Of a DNA stretch of 64,000 nucleotides, positions 12,028-23,117 are shown piece by piece; the first letter of the stretch is position 1; each line of letters begins with the position of its first letter. The notes beneath the pieces are model-generated. The model saw only the letters and a list, made by a program, of their open reading frames with translations, did not search any database and was not told the origin of the DNA. A program made the position numbers and the translations under genes. Origin of the DNA: Daedaleopsis sinensis (Eukaryota > Basidiomycota > Agaricomycetes > Polyporales > Polyporaceae); the NCBI GenBank assembly GCA_033807695.1, contig CM066306.1:1240001-1304000 (forward strand). The letters run 5' to 3'.

Positions 12028-13370
12028 CTAAGAGAATATATGGCAGCCAGCGAAGTCCTGTCAAAGTGAATCGTCAACAGCCTGCCCGAGCACGCCAGAG
12101 ATCGCACAGGCACACTCACGTCTGCCGGGTCGTTGAACCGCAAGCCGAGGTCCAAGCCGGAGATCGTGCCCATCTCCTCCTCGGTGAGCTTGAACCGCAC
12201 GCTCTCGAGGTTCTCGCGCATCTGCTGCTCCGTGTTGCTCTTGGGGATGACCGCGAGTCCGCGCTGTGTCGCCCACCGGAGCACAACCTGCGCGGGCGTC
12301 GCGCCGTGCGCGTCCGCGATCGAGTTGATCAACGGGTGTGCGAACAGTGGCTGGGCGTGCAGTGACTTGGGCGTGTTCAGCTCGCGGAACCCGAGCGGCC
12401 CAAACGACGAGTACGCGGTAACCTCTAGGCCTTGCATCCGGGCAAACTGCACCGCTCGCAGCTGGGCGTTGTATGGGTGGATTTCTGGTACGCGTTCATA
12501 GGGGCGGAAGGAGTGTGTGAGCCTCGATGATGGAAACGTGAGCAGTGTATCGAGACGCACCAATCTGCAGAACGGCAGGCTTTACCCTGGCGTAGCTCAG
12601 GAGGTCCATGAGCAGTGCACTGCACATGTTCGAAACGCCAAGGCGCTTGATGACCCCGAGGTCGACCAGTTCTTCGAGCGCCTCCCACGTCTCCCTCAAG
12701 GGGACAGGGTCATGCTTGATCTCGCTCTCACCGTCGACGAACCATCCGGGCGGGTACCGCTCATCAGGGGAGACATATGCCAGAGAAATCGCTACCAAAA
12801 TGGCCGGCAACAGCATGTTAGCCCGACACCTAAAACGTGCGCCGAAGCAGGGGAGGAGGGGCACGCACGGAAGTGCACGTAGTAGAGATCAAAGTACGAC
12901 ACGCCCCAGTCGCGGAGAGAGCGCATGACCGCTTCCTTGACGTGCTCCTTGCGGTGGAACGTATTCCATAGCTTCGATACGACCCACACGTCCTCGCGTG
13001 CGACGACGTCGTGGACGATCGCGCGCCTGAGACCTTCGCCGCACTCCTTTTCGTTGCCGTAATCTGTTCATCCGCATCCGCAACCGCACCCGTGGGCACG
13101 AGCATGTTCGCGTATCGATGTCAGGAAGTAGCGAGGTGATGAGGTGGAGGTTGTCCAAGAAGTGTTCCCACAACCCGTCAGCTGGCAGTCAGGGAACATT
13201 GTTATTGTCAGGAGATACGCACCGCAGGCGCCGTCGATTAACCTGTAGCCGGCCTTCAGTCCGGCGTAGACGGCATCGGAAGCTGTCTCTCCGTAGTGTT
13301 TCCAAGTCCCCATACCGATTTGGGGCATCTCGGCGCCATCTCTAAGCCAGATGGTTGGTGAGTACGGCAT
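12028..13370 (-). CDS. Aldo-keto reductase (AKR2/xylose-reductase type)
   Basis: Five exons on the minus strand: 13370-13223, 13063-12869, 12791-12561, 12484-12120 and 12057-12028; 322 residues, the normal AKR length. Seen: the N-terminal barrel strand MPQIGMGTWKH, the catalytic Asp/Tyr region LIDGACDYGNE, the Lys segment VVSKLWNT, the His segment DLYYVHFP and the cofactor-binding end LRWATQRGLAVIPKSN followed by ENLESVRFKLTEEEM. The Asp-Tyr-Lys-His tetrad is therefore complete. The last coding exon is only 30 nt, ending DFAGCHIFS. The likely reaction is NAD(P)H-dependent reduction of an aldehyde or aldose (xylose, glycerol or similar) in the cytosol. A GWFVDGE-type insert after HFP matches fungal xylose-reductase-like enzymes. 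The substrate is inferred only from the subfamily. Confidence 0.9.
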
Positions 13371-14097
13371 TGTGTGGCTGCTGCTGTCAATTGTCGGAGG
13401 CTGTGCTTGAACGTCTAGAGAGTGATTGATGTAGTCGCAGCTGTGGTGGAGATGGATATGAGCGCGCTGTTACTGTGGCAGTAGCTTGTCGCTGTAGCTG
13501 AGTAGGATGGGATGTTGTCGAGTGATCAAGAACTGCTCATCGTCAGGAAGTTATATAGCAGTGAACATCGGAAATGCGCAATCCGATGCCTGGTCGCATC
13601 CGTCGGGCACTCTAGTCTCTACAGAGCGACCAGTCCAGGCGGGAGTTAACCTGGGCGCGGTTACAAAGCATGTCGAAGTCGACAATGGTCCAAGAGAAGC
13701 AGTCCGCAAGCCCGCACAACGCTCCAGAGCCGACGAGGACGGCCGCAGTCGGTGTCCAGACGATCGAACTCAGTGCTGATAGGACGCGCCAAAGACAGCT
13801 CAAAGGTTCCGACACCAGTTATGGAACGCTTGCCTCGAGCCTGACTGGGTGTTCATTCTAGAGCGTTCTTGCCTCCGGGCCGCGGCGAGTCTGCACATGA
13901 TCTTGGAATTCGGAAGACCATAGGTCGAGGCTTTGCGCGCACTATCATCGGCCAAACCTTGATCTGGCTGTTCCAGAAGCGTACCATGGTTTAAGTATGT
14001 TCCCAAGGTCCAGCCAATCGCGGCGTAATCATCGATTGTGGCAGCCTTGTGCAGCCGAGTTTACATTACCTAGTACATGATGGAGATAGCGACCTGG
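13371..14097. other. Intergenic, upstream of the aldo-keto reductase
   Basis: About 730 bp between two minus-strand genes. It must hold the reductase promoter and the PEX5 3' UTR. No gene-like splice structure or known RNA was seen. Confidence 0.6.
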
Positions 14098-16940
14098 TCA
14101 CATCATCTGGAAGTTCAGACGGAATGCTGTTTGCAGAAGAGGTAATAATCGGTGTCAGCAATCCCACCGTAATAGACTCCGGCAAGATGCCACGCACCAT
14201 CGAGATCACGTCGGTCACAGAGGGTCGCGAGATCGAGTCTCTGCATGTGCAGACAACACGTCTTCAAGCTATCCCAAAGCGCATCGGAGGTGACACCCCG
14301 TTTATCCTCATTTCCGGCCGGGTCGCGAATGCTGTCGCTATCCTGGAGCTGCAGTGCATCAAGGATGTGTTGGGCGGCCTCGTCGTAACGCTGATATGTA
14401 TCCCCGCAGAGTAAGTAGACGGACGTCGGGTAAGCAGGTACAATCGACTTGTCTGCAGGAGTTAGGACTCACACGCAGATTGGTGCAGGAAATACCCAAG
14501 TTGAACCTAATCACCGCAAGGTCAGCATCATTGATTGCGGCCAGGGGATGTGACCCCGGACGAAAGTACCCGACCTTGCTCTGATGTAACCGGGGTTCAG
14601 TTCGAGCGCAGTATAATAATATTGAAGCGCTTCGTCTGGATGACCGCTATTCGCAAGGGTGGCACCAACCCGGTTATACAGAAGCCAGTCCTATCAGAAG
14701 ATGGTACGTCAGTTCCCAGTGTCCCCCAGCGACGCCGTCGTAGAGCCGCAGCAACAATACACGTACATCCGGACGCACAGCAAGCGCAGTCGTGAAACAG
14801 TCTCGGGCCTTGGCATATTCCTACAATAGCACCGAGAGTTAGCCGCATAGAGAACACCTTATCTGCGGATGAGTAGAGATGTGGGGGATGTCTTACCTCG
14901 TTGGTGTTCAACAGCACAGCGAGAGCGATTTGGATATCAGCATCAATCTCACCACCCGCATTCTCGCGCACTATGCTCATCAGGCAGTGCATCATGTAGT
15001 TCAACTTTTCACCCGGCCTCGCATCCGCAGCCTCAGGGTTGAGTGCGCGGAACTGCGCGACGGCGGCGGAATACCGCTCGTTACGCTCGATCCATTCCCG
15101 GATCGCGTCGTATGCACCAGAGCGGTTTCCCTCGTTGGTATGAGAGATCGCGAGCGCAAGCCAGGCAGGGAGGTGCGTGGGGTCGAGTTCGATTGCGCGC
15201 CGTAGTGCTTGTACAGCCTTCTGTTCGCGTTCGTTCTCCTGTTGTTTGACGCCGAGATCGTACCAACACGCTGCATTGGTGGGATCGCGCTGTACCGCCG
15301 CCTCCAGCTCGAGGACACTCTATCGCCCGAATCGGGCCATCATCAGTACGGCAGAGCACGCATCCTCGGCATCAGGGACGACATACTTCATAGAGCGTCT
15401 GCGTGTAACCTGCGTGCGCAGCGTGGTGTTTGGTACGAGACGCCTCCCCGTTGAGATAGGGGTTGTTCAGCTGGAACGGATAGTTGGACAGTGGACGAAG
15501 GCCGTGTGCTGTGGCCTCGAACGCCTCCCAATCTCTCTGCAAGTTCGCCCACTCGAACTCCTGGGCTCTGAATGGGAACGAGGCCGCCTGTGGATGGGAA
15601 TCTGCCAGAGCCGCCTGCATCGCGATATAGTCTTCATTCTCCTGGCGGAAATAAGCGTCGTTGGGGTCCTCCTGACGATATCCTCCGACCTCATCGGAGG
15701 TTTGCATTGGTGGCGTGGCGGTGACAGGCCGCTGAAGGGTGTTTAACTGCCTGATATTCACGCCTGGTGGCGATGGAATGTCGGCTGCACGCCCTTTGCC
15801 TTTCAAATCGGCCGACGACTGAACACCGCCGGACGATTCAGACCGCTGGACCATATCATTCCCTTCCACAATCACTTCGCCATCACGTAACTGGCGCATG
15901 AGCCCCATGAACGCACTATTCTTGAACTTCGAACTGGTCTCATTCTGGAGCGCATCGACGAGAAGACCAGCCGTGCGTGCAAGTTCATCAGCGTCGTGGG
16001 GTTGCACGTGTGGAGTAGCGTCGGATACGGCCTGAGCTTCCGCAAATAGAGGATTCGCGCTCGCCGCTGTGTTGAGAGATAACTCTTGTGACCTGAACTC
16101 CTGATCCCAGTTGACAGCTATATCCAAAGCAACAAGATGAGCGCGGGAATGGTGCCACGTTAATTGCTTCCACCAACCATCGATTTGAGGGTGGACTTGG
16201 GATAACCCCTGAACACCGGATATCGGAGCGATCTGGGCGGTATTCATGCCCACTGGTGGGCTCCAAGCCATGTCTGCCATACTAATCAGATCTTGGTCAT
16301 CACCTCGTAATTCCTGAGACATACTGGGCAAATAAGTGCCGGGTGCGGTTTGTGGCATGACAGGTACGTTCTGTTCTACTGACATAGATGTTCCTTGGCG
16401 CTGCATATTCTGGCGGGCCATAGATGAAGACATGGAAGGACCGGGATGGTGTTGTAGAAAGTCTGCGGCCCAGGCAGCTTGGCCGGCATGAAGGGAAGGG
16501 GATTGGATCGGAGTTTGTGCATGAACGGGAGTATGCATTTGCGACACGGGCATGCTCCGCTGAAGAGCAGAAAGGTCGAATGCAGACGGCGACTGCATCA
16601 TGGGAGCCGGGGATGGATTAGAAGAGAAGAATTTCGCGGCGTCTTGGTTTACACCAGGTAAGGCCTCGTATTGACTACGAAATGTCTATTGACGTAGTTC
16701 AATATCATCATTGAGAGGATGAGGCCTGTACATGTATGCGCACCTCTTTGGAAGATCCCGCGCGTCCAGCCCCAAACTGATCCTATTGCATGAGACAAAC
16801 TTGAGCAAGTAACATTCCGCGGTAGACCCGAATTAGCGTACTTGCTGGATGCCTCTATCCTGATCGAACCGCTTTGAAAGACCTTGGAGCGGATTTGAGG
16901 GGCCGCAGGCGGCACCATTGACGAGCGCGGGCAAGGACAT
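14098..16940 (-). CDS. PEX5: Peroxisomal targeting signal 1 receptor
   Basis: Nine exons, 761 residues: 16940-16842, 16782-16744, 16685-15387, 15319-14897, 14820-14767, 14690-14575, 14506-14473, 14390-14198, 14126-14098. The first exon gives MSLPALVNGAACGPSNPLQG, the conserved PEX5 N-terminus whose cysteine (C12) is the one monoubiquitinated for recycling; the second gives DQFGAGRAGSSKE. The long third exon is disordered and contains W-x3-F/Y type Pex14/Pex13 contact motifs (for example WAADF). The C-terminal half is TPR repeats: YPFQLNNPYL, ALRRAIELDPTHLPAWLALA, DWLLYNRVGATLANSG and ALQYYYTALELNPGYIRAR, ending LCDRRDLDAFRLNFQMM. It cycles between cytosol and peroxisome membrane to import SKL-tailed enzymes. 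Every joint restores a conserved motif, so the model is strong. Confidence 0.95.
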
Positions 16941-17427
16941 AGTGAATGTGCCAGAATGCGAGTCGCAAACGCGTTGACGGTAAGAGACAAGAGACAAGAG
17001 AGACTGACCCCGCCGGCTCAGCTTGGGTGTGACATAGGCGCCCACGAATGCCAGGTCATGAGCTGACACGTGAATTTCCTTTCTGAGCCGGGCCGACACC
17101 GCAGTGTCACAGATCATCACACTGAACTTAACCCTCGTCCAACCATTATCATGGAATCCTCACTGTAGGAGAGAAGGACCATCACCTTGAGATATGCTTG
17201 CACGTTGTCCTCGCACGAATCATAAGGTTTGAAACTGCTCCAAGCTATCAATATTGCGGATATTATGCGACTGATAAGTCACAACTGGCATGCTGAACTT
17301 CGTTAACGTTGACTTTGAGTCGTCCTAACGTAAGTCATAGTTCCCTTCAAAACAAGCTTTTAATACAGGAAATTCAGCACCCTGCACCAAACGCGTTCCT
17401 ATTGAAAGAAAGAAATCACCCGCCGAC
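16941..17427. promoter_or_regulatory. Probable PEX5 promoter region
   Basis: 487 bp upstream of PEX5; bidirectional if the uncertain gene at 17428 is real. No clear TATA box was picked out. Confidence 0.35.
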
Positions 17428-17655
17428 ATGATTCCAAAGCCTCCTGCTGTTGGGTGAGTGTATCAATGCCTAAATGGAGGAGTCGTGCGTCTGACGTTGC
17501 TGAGAATACGCTCTATATGTAGAACACTGATGGGTAAGCATGACTGTCTGCCATTCTCTCGACCATTGGCCCATTCAGCCGAGCTGAAGTTTCTCAGAAC
17601 TTCCCCATGCGCACGGCGCAATCGCGCTTCCAATGCCATCATCTACTTCCAGTAG
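17428..17655 (+). CDS. Candidate small spliced gene, unknown function
   Basis: Not recognised. Three exons (17428-17453, 17523-17533, 17579-17655) are joined by introns with good GTGAGT and GTAAGC donors and TAG/CAG acceptors. They give 37 residues beginning MIPKPPAVGTLMAELKFLRT and ending in a basic then hydrophobic segment (NAIIYFQ). A further possible intron at about 17653-17695 would extend the frame into a hydrophobic run (LILTYCTLVLSAFV), making a small membrane protein. It is divergent from PEX5. The 11-nt second exon and lack of any recognised domain keep this tentative; it could be chance. Confidence 0.3.
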
Positions 17656-17924
17656 TATGTGTCGCCGCAAGGGCTTGCTGGTATTTCGTTATCAGACCGG
17701 CGCTGATACTTACATATTGTACGTTGGTATTATCGGCCTTTGTCAGACCCCCGTGGAACCCGGGTAACAGACAACAATTTGGCATGGAAGAAGAAAGACT
17801 CCGGAGACCGCCTAGTAATCCCTCATTCACTGCTAATAACAAGCAGGACACATGTCACCGACTGGCCGCTTGCAGTGTGGACGATTATGCGGAGTGGGAC
17901 CCGCCACCTCAAGAACGCAATTAA

Positions 17925-19336
17925 AAGGCCGTCATGTGCTTTTCGACGCTGTGCGATCGTACCCATGTCCCTGCCGAATCCACAACACTTCGACGCCCCT
18001 CCGACAAATGCTCTCACAGACACCGCCCACGACCACCGAGTATCCAGAATCCATTCACCGCTGTGTGTCCGAGTGGCACGCGCACGGCGACGCACGGCTT
18101 ACAGCAGTAAAATTCGCCTCTCGGCCATGGCAGACGACCGTCCGTCCGCTCGTTTGAACTTAGAGTCAGTGCCCCCGCCGACCGGCGACGATCCCCATCC
18201 TGCAGGCGCTCCGACGCTCGGAAGTTCGCTAAGGTCAGGGCAGCATGACGTCGAGACTCGCGATGAACGGCGGGATGCCATCCGTTGTCTAAGCTCCCGC
18301 AAAGTCCCGGGGTCCTTTTGATGCGTGGACAAGTCGAAGATTGATTCTCTGGGCCGGAATGCATTCGCTCCTTACGCCCACTCAAGCCCAAGCTCAAGCG
18401 CAAGGCCCGATGCTCCCTGGGCGCACATGGTGACGGCCTGTAAGTAGCGTTACACAGAGGACTCGGCGAGCGAATTGTTTCGGTTGGTTGCTGATTGCGA
18501 GGCTTGAGAACGGTGAGTCCCGCCCTGCAGGTCCCGCCTTGCAGTTGCTATGGACCAGCCTGAGCCTCCGTGTCCAGGCACTTGGTACGTTGATTCACTT
18601 TAGTCTGCAGAAGTTCCCTGGAAGTTTCAGAGCTGTGCCTTCGTACGACATGCCAGTGTTTGAGACCGTCGCCCCTATATGACATATGACATATGTTTAT
18701 CGCGGTTAAAGCGAAGCTCTTGAAACGACTCAAACGACATACCACCCGATTCGGGTCCAATTCGACTCTTATATACATGGAGTGTTGCCCCTCCGGACGG
18801 CAGATAGACGAAAGACATGATGTGGAGCACGTGTGAAGGTCGAGTATGATAATATTAATGCTGGCACGCGGAGTAAGTAGTAGGCCCGTCAGGTAGGGTA
18901 CGAGACTCGTCCTAGTTTCAGTCGTGAAGGTCGTGAATGACGGCGTGCCCTTCCAAGACAGACGGGGTCGACACACGCAAAGCATGAACCCGTAGGTAAG
19001 GTACAGAAACCGATCTAGTGTCAGTCTTGAAAGTTTGAAGCTAGTAACTTGGAGGCCTAGCGGGAATCATGAATACTTGATATTATATGAGGATGCACTG
19101 AACCGCACTGAATCGATAGAAAGACAAGTAAAACAAGCGTTAACGTACTCGAACCAAAAAATAAAGGGACTACCGGACGTACAGACACATGGAAGGGCGC
19201 AATCAAACGGACTATCGGACGGACGGCGGCTCAATATTCGATAGCCGAGGGGAGTCGGGGATGGCACTGGCAGGAAAGACAACGATAACGTCGTAGCCAT
19301 ACACCGGACCAAATCTACCAGAATGCCAAGGCCACC
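17925..19336. other. Intergenic, no supported gene
   Basis: About 1.4 kb with only short unassignable frames on both strands. It could carry distal exons of the uncertain gene at 17428, but no conserved domain shows. Confidence 0.45.
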
Positions 19337-20548
19337 TCACCCATCCAATTCCCCGCCGACCTGATGCCTGCAGCGCAGAATGCCCGACAGCGCAAGGTAC
19401 GGGAGTCCCTCCTCGACGAAGCGGACGACCCGCCCGCGCAGCCCGAAGCCGCCGACGACTTGGACCACCACCATGCGGAGCGGCTTGAAGCGCTCGTCCT
19501 CAAAGACCGCGTCGATACGATGCCAATCGAGGTTGTAGAGGTGCTCGCCGCGCGCGCGCACCGCTCGGATGACGAGCTTGACGCGCCGCAACTTGCGTGC
19601 GCGGAGGGTGTCGAGGAGGAGGGGGACGTAAAATAGGTGATCGAGGGCGCCTTTCGGCGGACAGAGCTTCATCTCTACACTGAGGAGGATGAGGCTTGTG
19701 CATGGAGCCAGGCTGAGAGGGAAGTCGTCGACTCCTGCGAGGTGTTTGTCAGTCACAGCTGATGATTAGGGAGGCCTGAGGCCGCAGTGACGCTTACCCC
19801 AGGGATCCGCCTCGCCTGCCCGCATGCCGAAATCGAGCTCGCGCAAGCTTGGACCCGCGACGCCGAGAGAGGTATTGAACGCCGGGAGCGTAGAGCTGTC
19901 GACGCGGATCCTGAGGATCGACAGCCTCGACAGATCATGGAATGCAGCAGGGTTGGCGAGGAGGGCACGAAGGACGCCAAACGACGCCTGCTCATATGCC
20001 TCGCCGCCCGCCAGAGACAGGGACTCGAGGTGCGGGTGGCCGACAAAGGGAACGGGGGCGGTGTCGGAGCCCAGTAGGCCGCGGTCGATCTCGATATTCT
20101 TCAGCTTCGGCAACCCTTTGAAGAACTTGAGGAGCTGGTCGAAGTTGTCCGAGTAGCAGTCGCGGAGGCTGAGCATCTCAATACATGACTTGCTCGCTCC
20201 CAGCACGTCGCTGACCCAAGGGTCCAGAGTGCGCATCTTTATCAGGCGTACGATCTTCACGTTCGTTGGACGAAGAGTGGGTGGGGGCGGTATCCGGTCG
20301 ACGCCGTTGAGGGTGATCTCGCGGATGTGCTTCGTCAGGTCTGGACGTCTGTCCGAGACCCACCGGAAAGCCTTCAAGTTGTCCCGATCGATGTATATCT
20401 TGCGGAATAGTTTCTGTTGGGCATAGTCAGTCCAAAGCCCGCATGTGAGGGCACATGCGCGCAGAGTCGCAGGACTGGTTCGCAAGCAGTCGATGATGGC
20501 GAAGTGCAATTCGACAGGGAGAGTGACAATAGAGGTGGTCCCAGACAT
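19337..20548 (-). CDS. F-box protein, basidiomycete type
   Basis: Two exons, 20548-19798 and 19734-19337 (382 residues), joined by a GTAAGC...GCAG intron. The N-terminus carries a divergent F-box: LPVELHFAIIDCLRT, then TLRACALTCGLWTDYAQQKL and FRKIYID. The remainder has weak leucine-rich spacing (LPKLKNIEIDRGL, HPHLESLSL, LSRLSILRI). These large agaricomycete F-box families act as substrate receptors of SCF ubiquitin ligases; the substrate is unknown. An alternative is a retired family member, but the frame is intact. Confidence 0.8.
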
Positions 20549-20927
20549 ATCTGTGGCAGAGGCTCATACAACGAAGACCCAAGTTCAAGGGAAACCGAGG
20601 TATCGGTTTGAGCCTTGATATACCAATGGCACAGGACTCCGCATCGCTGAATGAGCCGTGTGCATCGAACCCCTTTGCCTTGACGATGGAAGGTGGACAA
20701 AGCGGAACAAAAGGCACAACCAGCGATAAGCATTCGTTCGTCTGTGGAGGGAGGCTTCAAAGACTGGTGAAAGAAGTTGGTATTCCTTGATACAACACCG
20801 CAGTTACGCGTTCTTTATGATACAGCATGCGCAGATAGGAACCATGATACCTATGCGCGCAGTAGCAGCTGCACATGCAGAGACGTGAGAGAGGTCGCCT
20901 GAAATGGGTAGCAACTACTCACTAGCT
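20549..20927. other. Intergenic between two minus-strand genes
   Basis: 379 bp; it should hold the promoter of the F-box gene and the 3' UTR of CDC26. Nothing else seen. Confidence 0.5.
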
Positions 20928-21167
20928 CTACCGCAAACCAAGCCGCTCATCTCGCGTCATTCCCTCCCGCTTCTTCTTCTGCTCTTCAGCATGATGATAG
21001 GGTGCGGGTGCGGGTGCAGGTACAAGTGCAGCGGACGCCGTCTGAATGGGTGTCGCGGTGGCTCCCGGTTGTGCAGCCAGGCTTTCCTTCTGGCGGCTGA
21101 GCGCATCGCGGACCTGCTGCACGTCCATGTCCGTCATCTGAATCAATGTGGGTGGTCTCCGAATCAT
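20928..21167 (-). CDS. CDC26: Anaphase-promoting complex subunit Cdc26
   Basis: Single exon, 79 residues. The start was chosen at MIRRPPTLIQMTDMDVQQVR because this N-terminal helix is the conserved part of Cdc26 that inserts into the TPR groove of Apc6/Cut9; an in-frame start further upstream would add a low-complexity Ser/Cys stretch. An Ala/Pro-rich linker follows and the protein ends with a basic helix EEQKKKREGMTRDERLGL, also usual in fungal Cdc26. The role is stabilising the APC/C E3 ligase that drives mitotic exit. It is divergent from the PRA1 gene, with 310 bp between the starts. Confidence 0.85.
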   Translation of the reverse strand: MIRRPPTLIQMTDMDVQQVRDALSRQKESLAAQPGATATPIQTASAALVPAPAPAPYHHAEEQKKKREGMTRDERLGLR

Positions 21168-21477
21168 GTCTGCGCACGCCCGTCCAGGTCCAAGTGTGGC
21201 TGATGACTGTGGGAGCTGCGAGAGACGTGTTAACTGCGCAAGTGGCGAAGAAACCGAGGAAGACGTGGAACAATGGCAGGAGGAACTGCGCGCGCAGAGG
21301 CACAAAGAGAGACGCGACTGCGCGCAGGCGCCCGTTGTGCAACGTATGAAAACACCTTTGCACCGGCCTCTGTCCGCACTTTCTCTCGCTTGCGCACTCC
21401 CGCCCGCTCCCTCGCCCAGCCCAGCTGCACATATCTCTGTACCTTAGTACCGACCTCTCCCTGCCAAACAGCTCAAG
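21168..21477. promoter_or_regulatory. Bidirectional promoter CDC26 / PRA1
   Basis: 310 bp between divergent start codons. No clear TATA box was identified; the right half has CT-rich tracts. Confidence 0.5.
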
Positions 21478-22359
21478 ATGGAGACCCTCATGCGCGTCAG
21501 CGACACAATCAAGAGTCTCCGGGTCCGCCGCATTCACACCTGACGGAAACTGGCCTCGAAACTCATCTCGCTCTTCTCAATCTCGCAGGAGACTCGCTTC
21601 AATACACTCCGCTCCCCGACAGAGTTCTTTGACTTCAACCGCGTATCAAGACCCGCCGACCTCAACCAAGCAACACATGTACGCACCTGCCCATGCTCTG
21701 CCGAGGGCGCAACTCACTCACCAACGCCGACCTTTCGCACCTCATAGCGGTTATCATACAACACTCGCTACTTCTCAGGTGCGTTCTCATTCTCGTGATA
21801 CATCCGCCTGCAAGGTTGCTGAACCAGCTGTGCAGGGAACTACAGCCTCGTGGTAGCCCTCCTGGCCGTTTATGCCCTGTACGCGAGATCCTCGAACATT
21901 TCCGCACGCATCCGCTCAGACAGTCCCACGTAGCCTCACAAATCTATTCCTCATCTTCGCGGTTCTCTTCCTCGTCGGCGGCTTCGCCGCAATCAACCGC
22001 TTCGGTACGTGATACTTCACGTTGAAGTTGCCCATCTAATCTTCCTAACAAATCTCCCTCCCTCTCTCCCCTCCCTGCCCTGCCCTGCCTACATGGCTCC
22101 CTGACGATACACAACTCCATCTACGACTGTCCCCAACCCGCCAGCTCCCGACCCGATCCAAGTCGGCGAGCACGTCATCACCCAGAAGTCGCTCTACACC
22201 GGCCTCTTCGTGATCGGGATCCCCATGATCTGGATCGCCTCCCCCTTCAGCACCTTCTTCTGGCTCATCGGCGCCTCTGCCGTCCTCATCCTCGGCCACG
22301 CGACTATCATGGAGCCCGGCATCGAGAGCGAGTATGCGCAGGTGCAGGACGCCGTCTGA
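21478..22359 (+). CDS. PRA1/Yip3 family prenylated Rab acceptor
   Basis: Six exons: 21478-21522, 21589-21678, 21748-21778, 21836-21878, 21934-22004, 22145-22359; 164 residues. Diagnostic parts: METLMRVSDTIKSLR, SPTEFFDFNRVSRPADLNQAT, RLSYNTRYFSGNYSLVVALL, then two hydrophobic hairpins (LTNLFLIFAVLFLVGGFAA and LYTGLFVIGIPMIWIASPF). The family sits in ER/Golgi membranes and helps deliver or recycle prenylated Rab GTPases. The first intron uses a weaker GTCCGC donor, but only that joint gives the family sequence SLR-ETRFNTLR. Length fits the family. Confidence 0.88.
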
Positions 22360-23117
22360 ATTTGGGGTCGCGTGCGCACCCGCCCACACGTTAGCGTGCG
22401 TGTTCCCATCGTTCGGAGAGGGTGCTCGAGGCGTGTGGCGGAGAGGAGGAGGCGGAAAGGGAAGGCGGAGGAAGGCGGGTAGCATGGTCACGTTCGTTCG
22501 TTCGTTCTTCTGGTGTAGATAGATAGCCCTCGGACTCTTCGCCCTGCGTTCGTTCACGTGCGCCATACAGCTAATGTTATTCTTGGTTCCATACTTTGAC
22601 CTCTTCATCCTTTCCATCGACGGAATACGCTGCTCTCTCTGGGCCTCCCCACGCTCGACCACCACGTAGGTGTCGCGGCTGCCAAACTCCTAGGCCTCCA
22701 GAAGACAGGGATGGAAAAAGAACGCACAAGCTAGCAGAGCACAGCGCATTCTCTTTTTTTGCATTCGCATTCGGAAACCGGAAGATGCCCAGGGCGTCGG
22801 TTGTATACAGTGAGCGATAAGTATCAGCAATACAATATTTCTTGGGACTGGGGAAACCAGCGTCAGTAGCGAATCGAGGCGCAGTGCCATGCTAAAAGAA
22901 TGTCAGGGCACGGTGCACGGGAGTCGGGCGATAGCGATGACAGCAGAGGAACCGATACATAGACGGTCTGTGGGCAGACCAACGTTAACCAGGGACGGAG
23001 CAGATAGGATGATATCCGGGAGAGTGTGGAGGCGGCTCTGATGGAAGGAGGGAGGAGGCCGTTGCAGCCTTTAACGGGAGCAGGGCCACTGGAGGGCCAG
23101 ATAGATATATGGCAGGC
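22360..23117. other. Intergenic between convergent genes
   Basis: 758 bp between the 3' ends of the PRA1 gene and the ERT1-like gene. Expected to hold both 3' UTRs; no other gene seen. The minus-strand open frame 22045-22665 overlaps PRA1 exon 6 and is a shadow. Confidence 0.55.

Noticed and set aside
22045..22665. 206-codon minus-strand frame
   Set aside because: Antisense to PRA1 exon 6 and its 3' region; the plus strand encodes clear family motifs.
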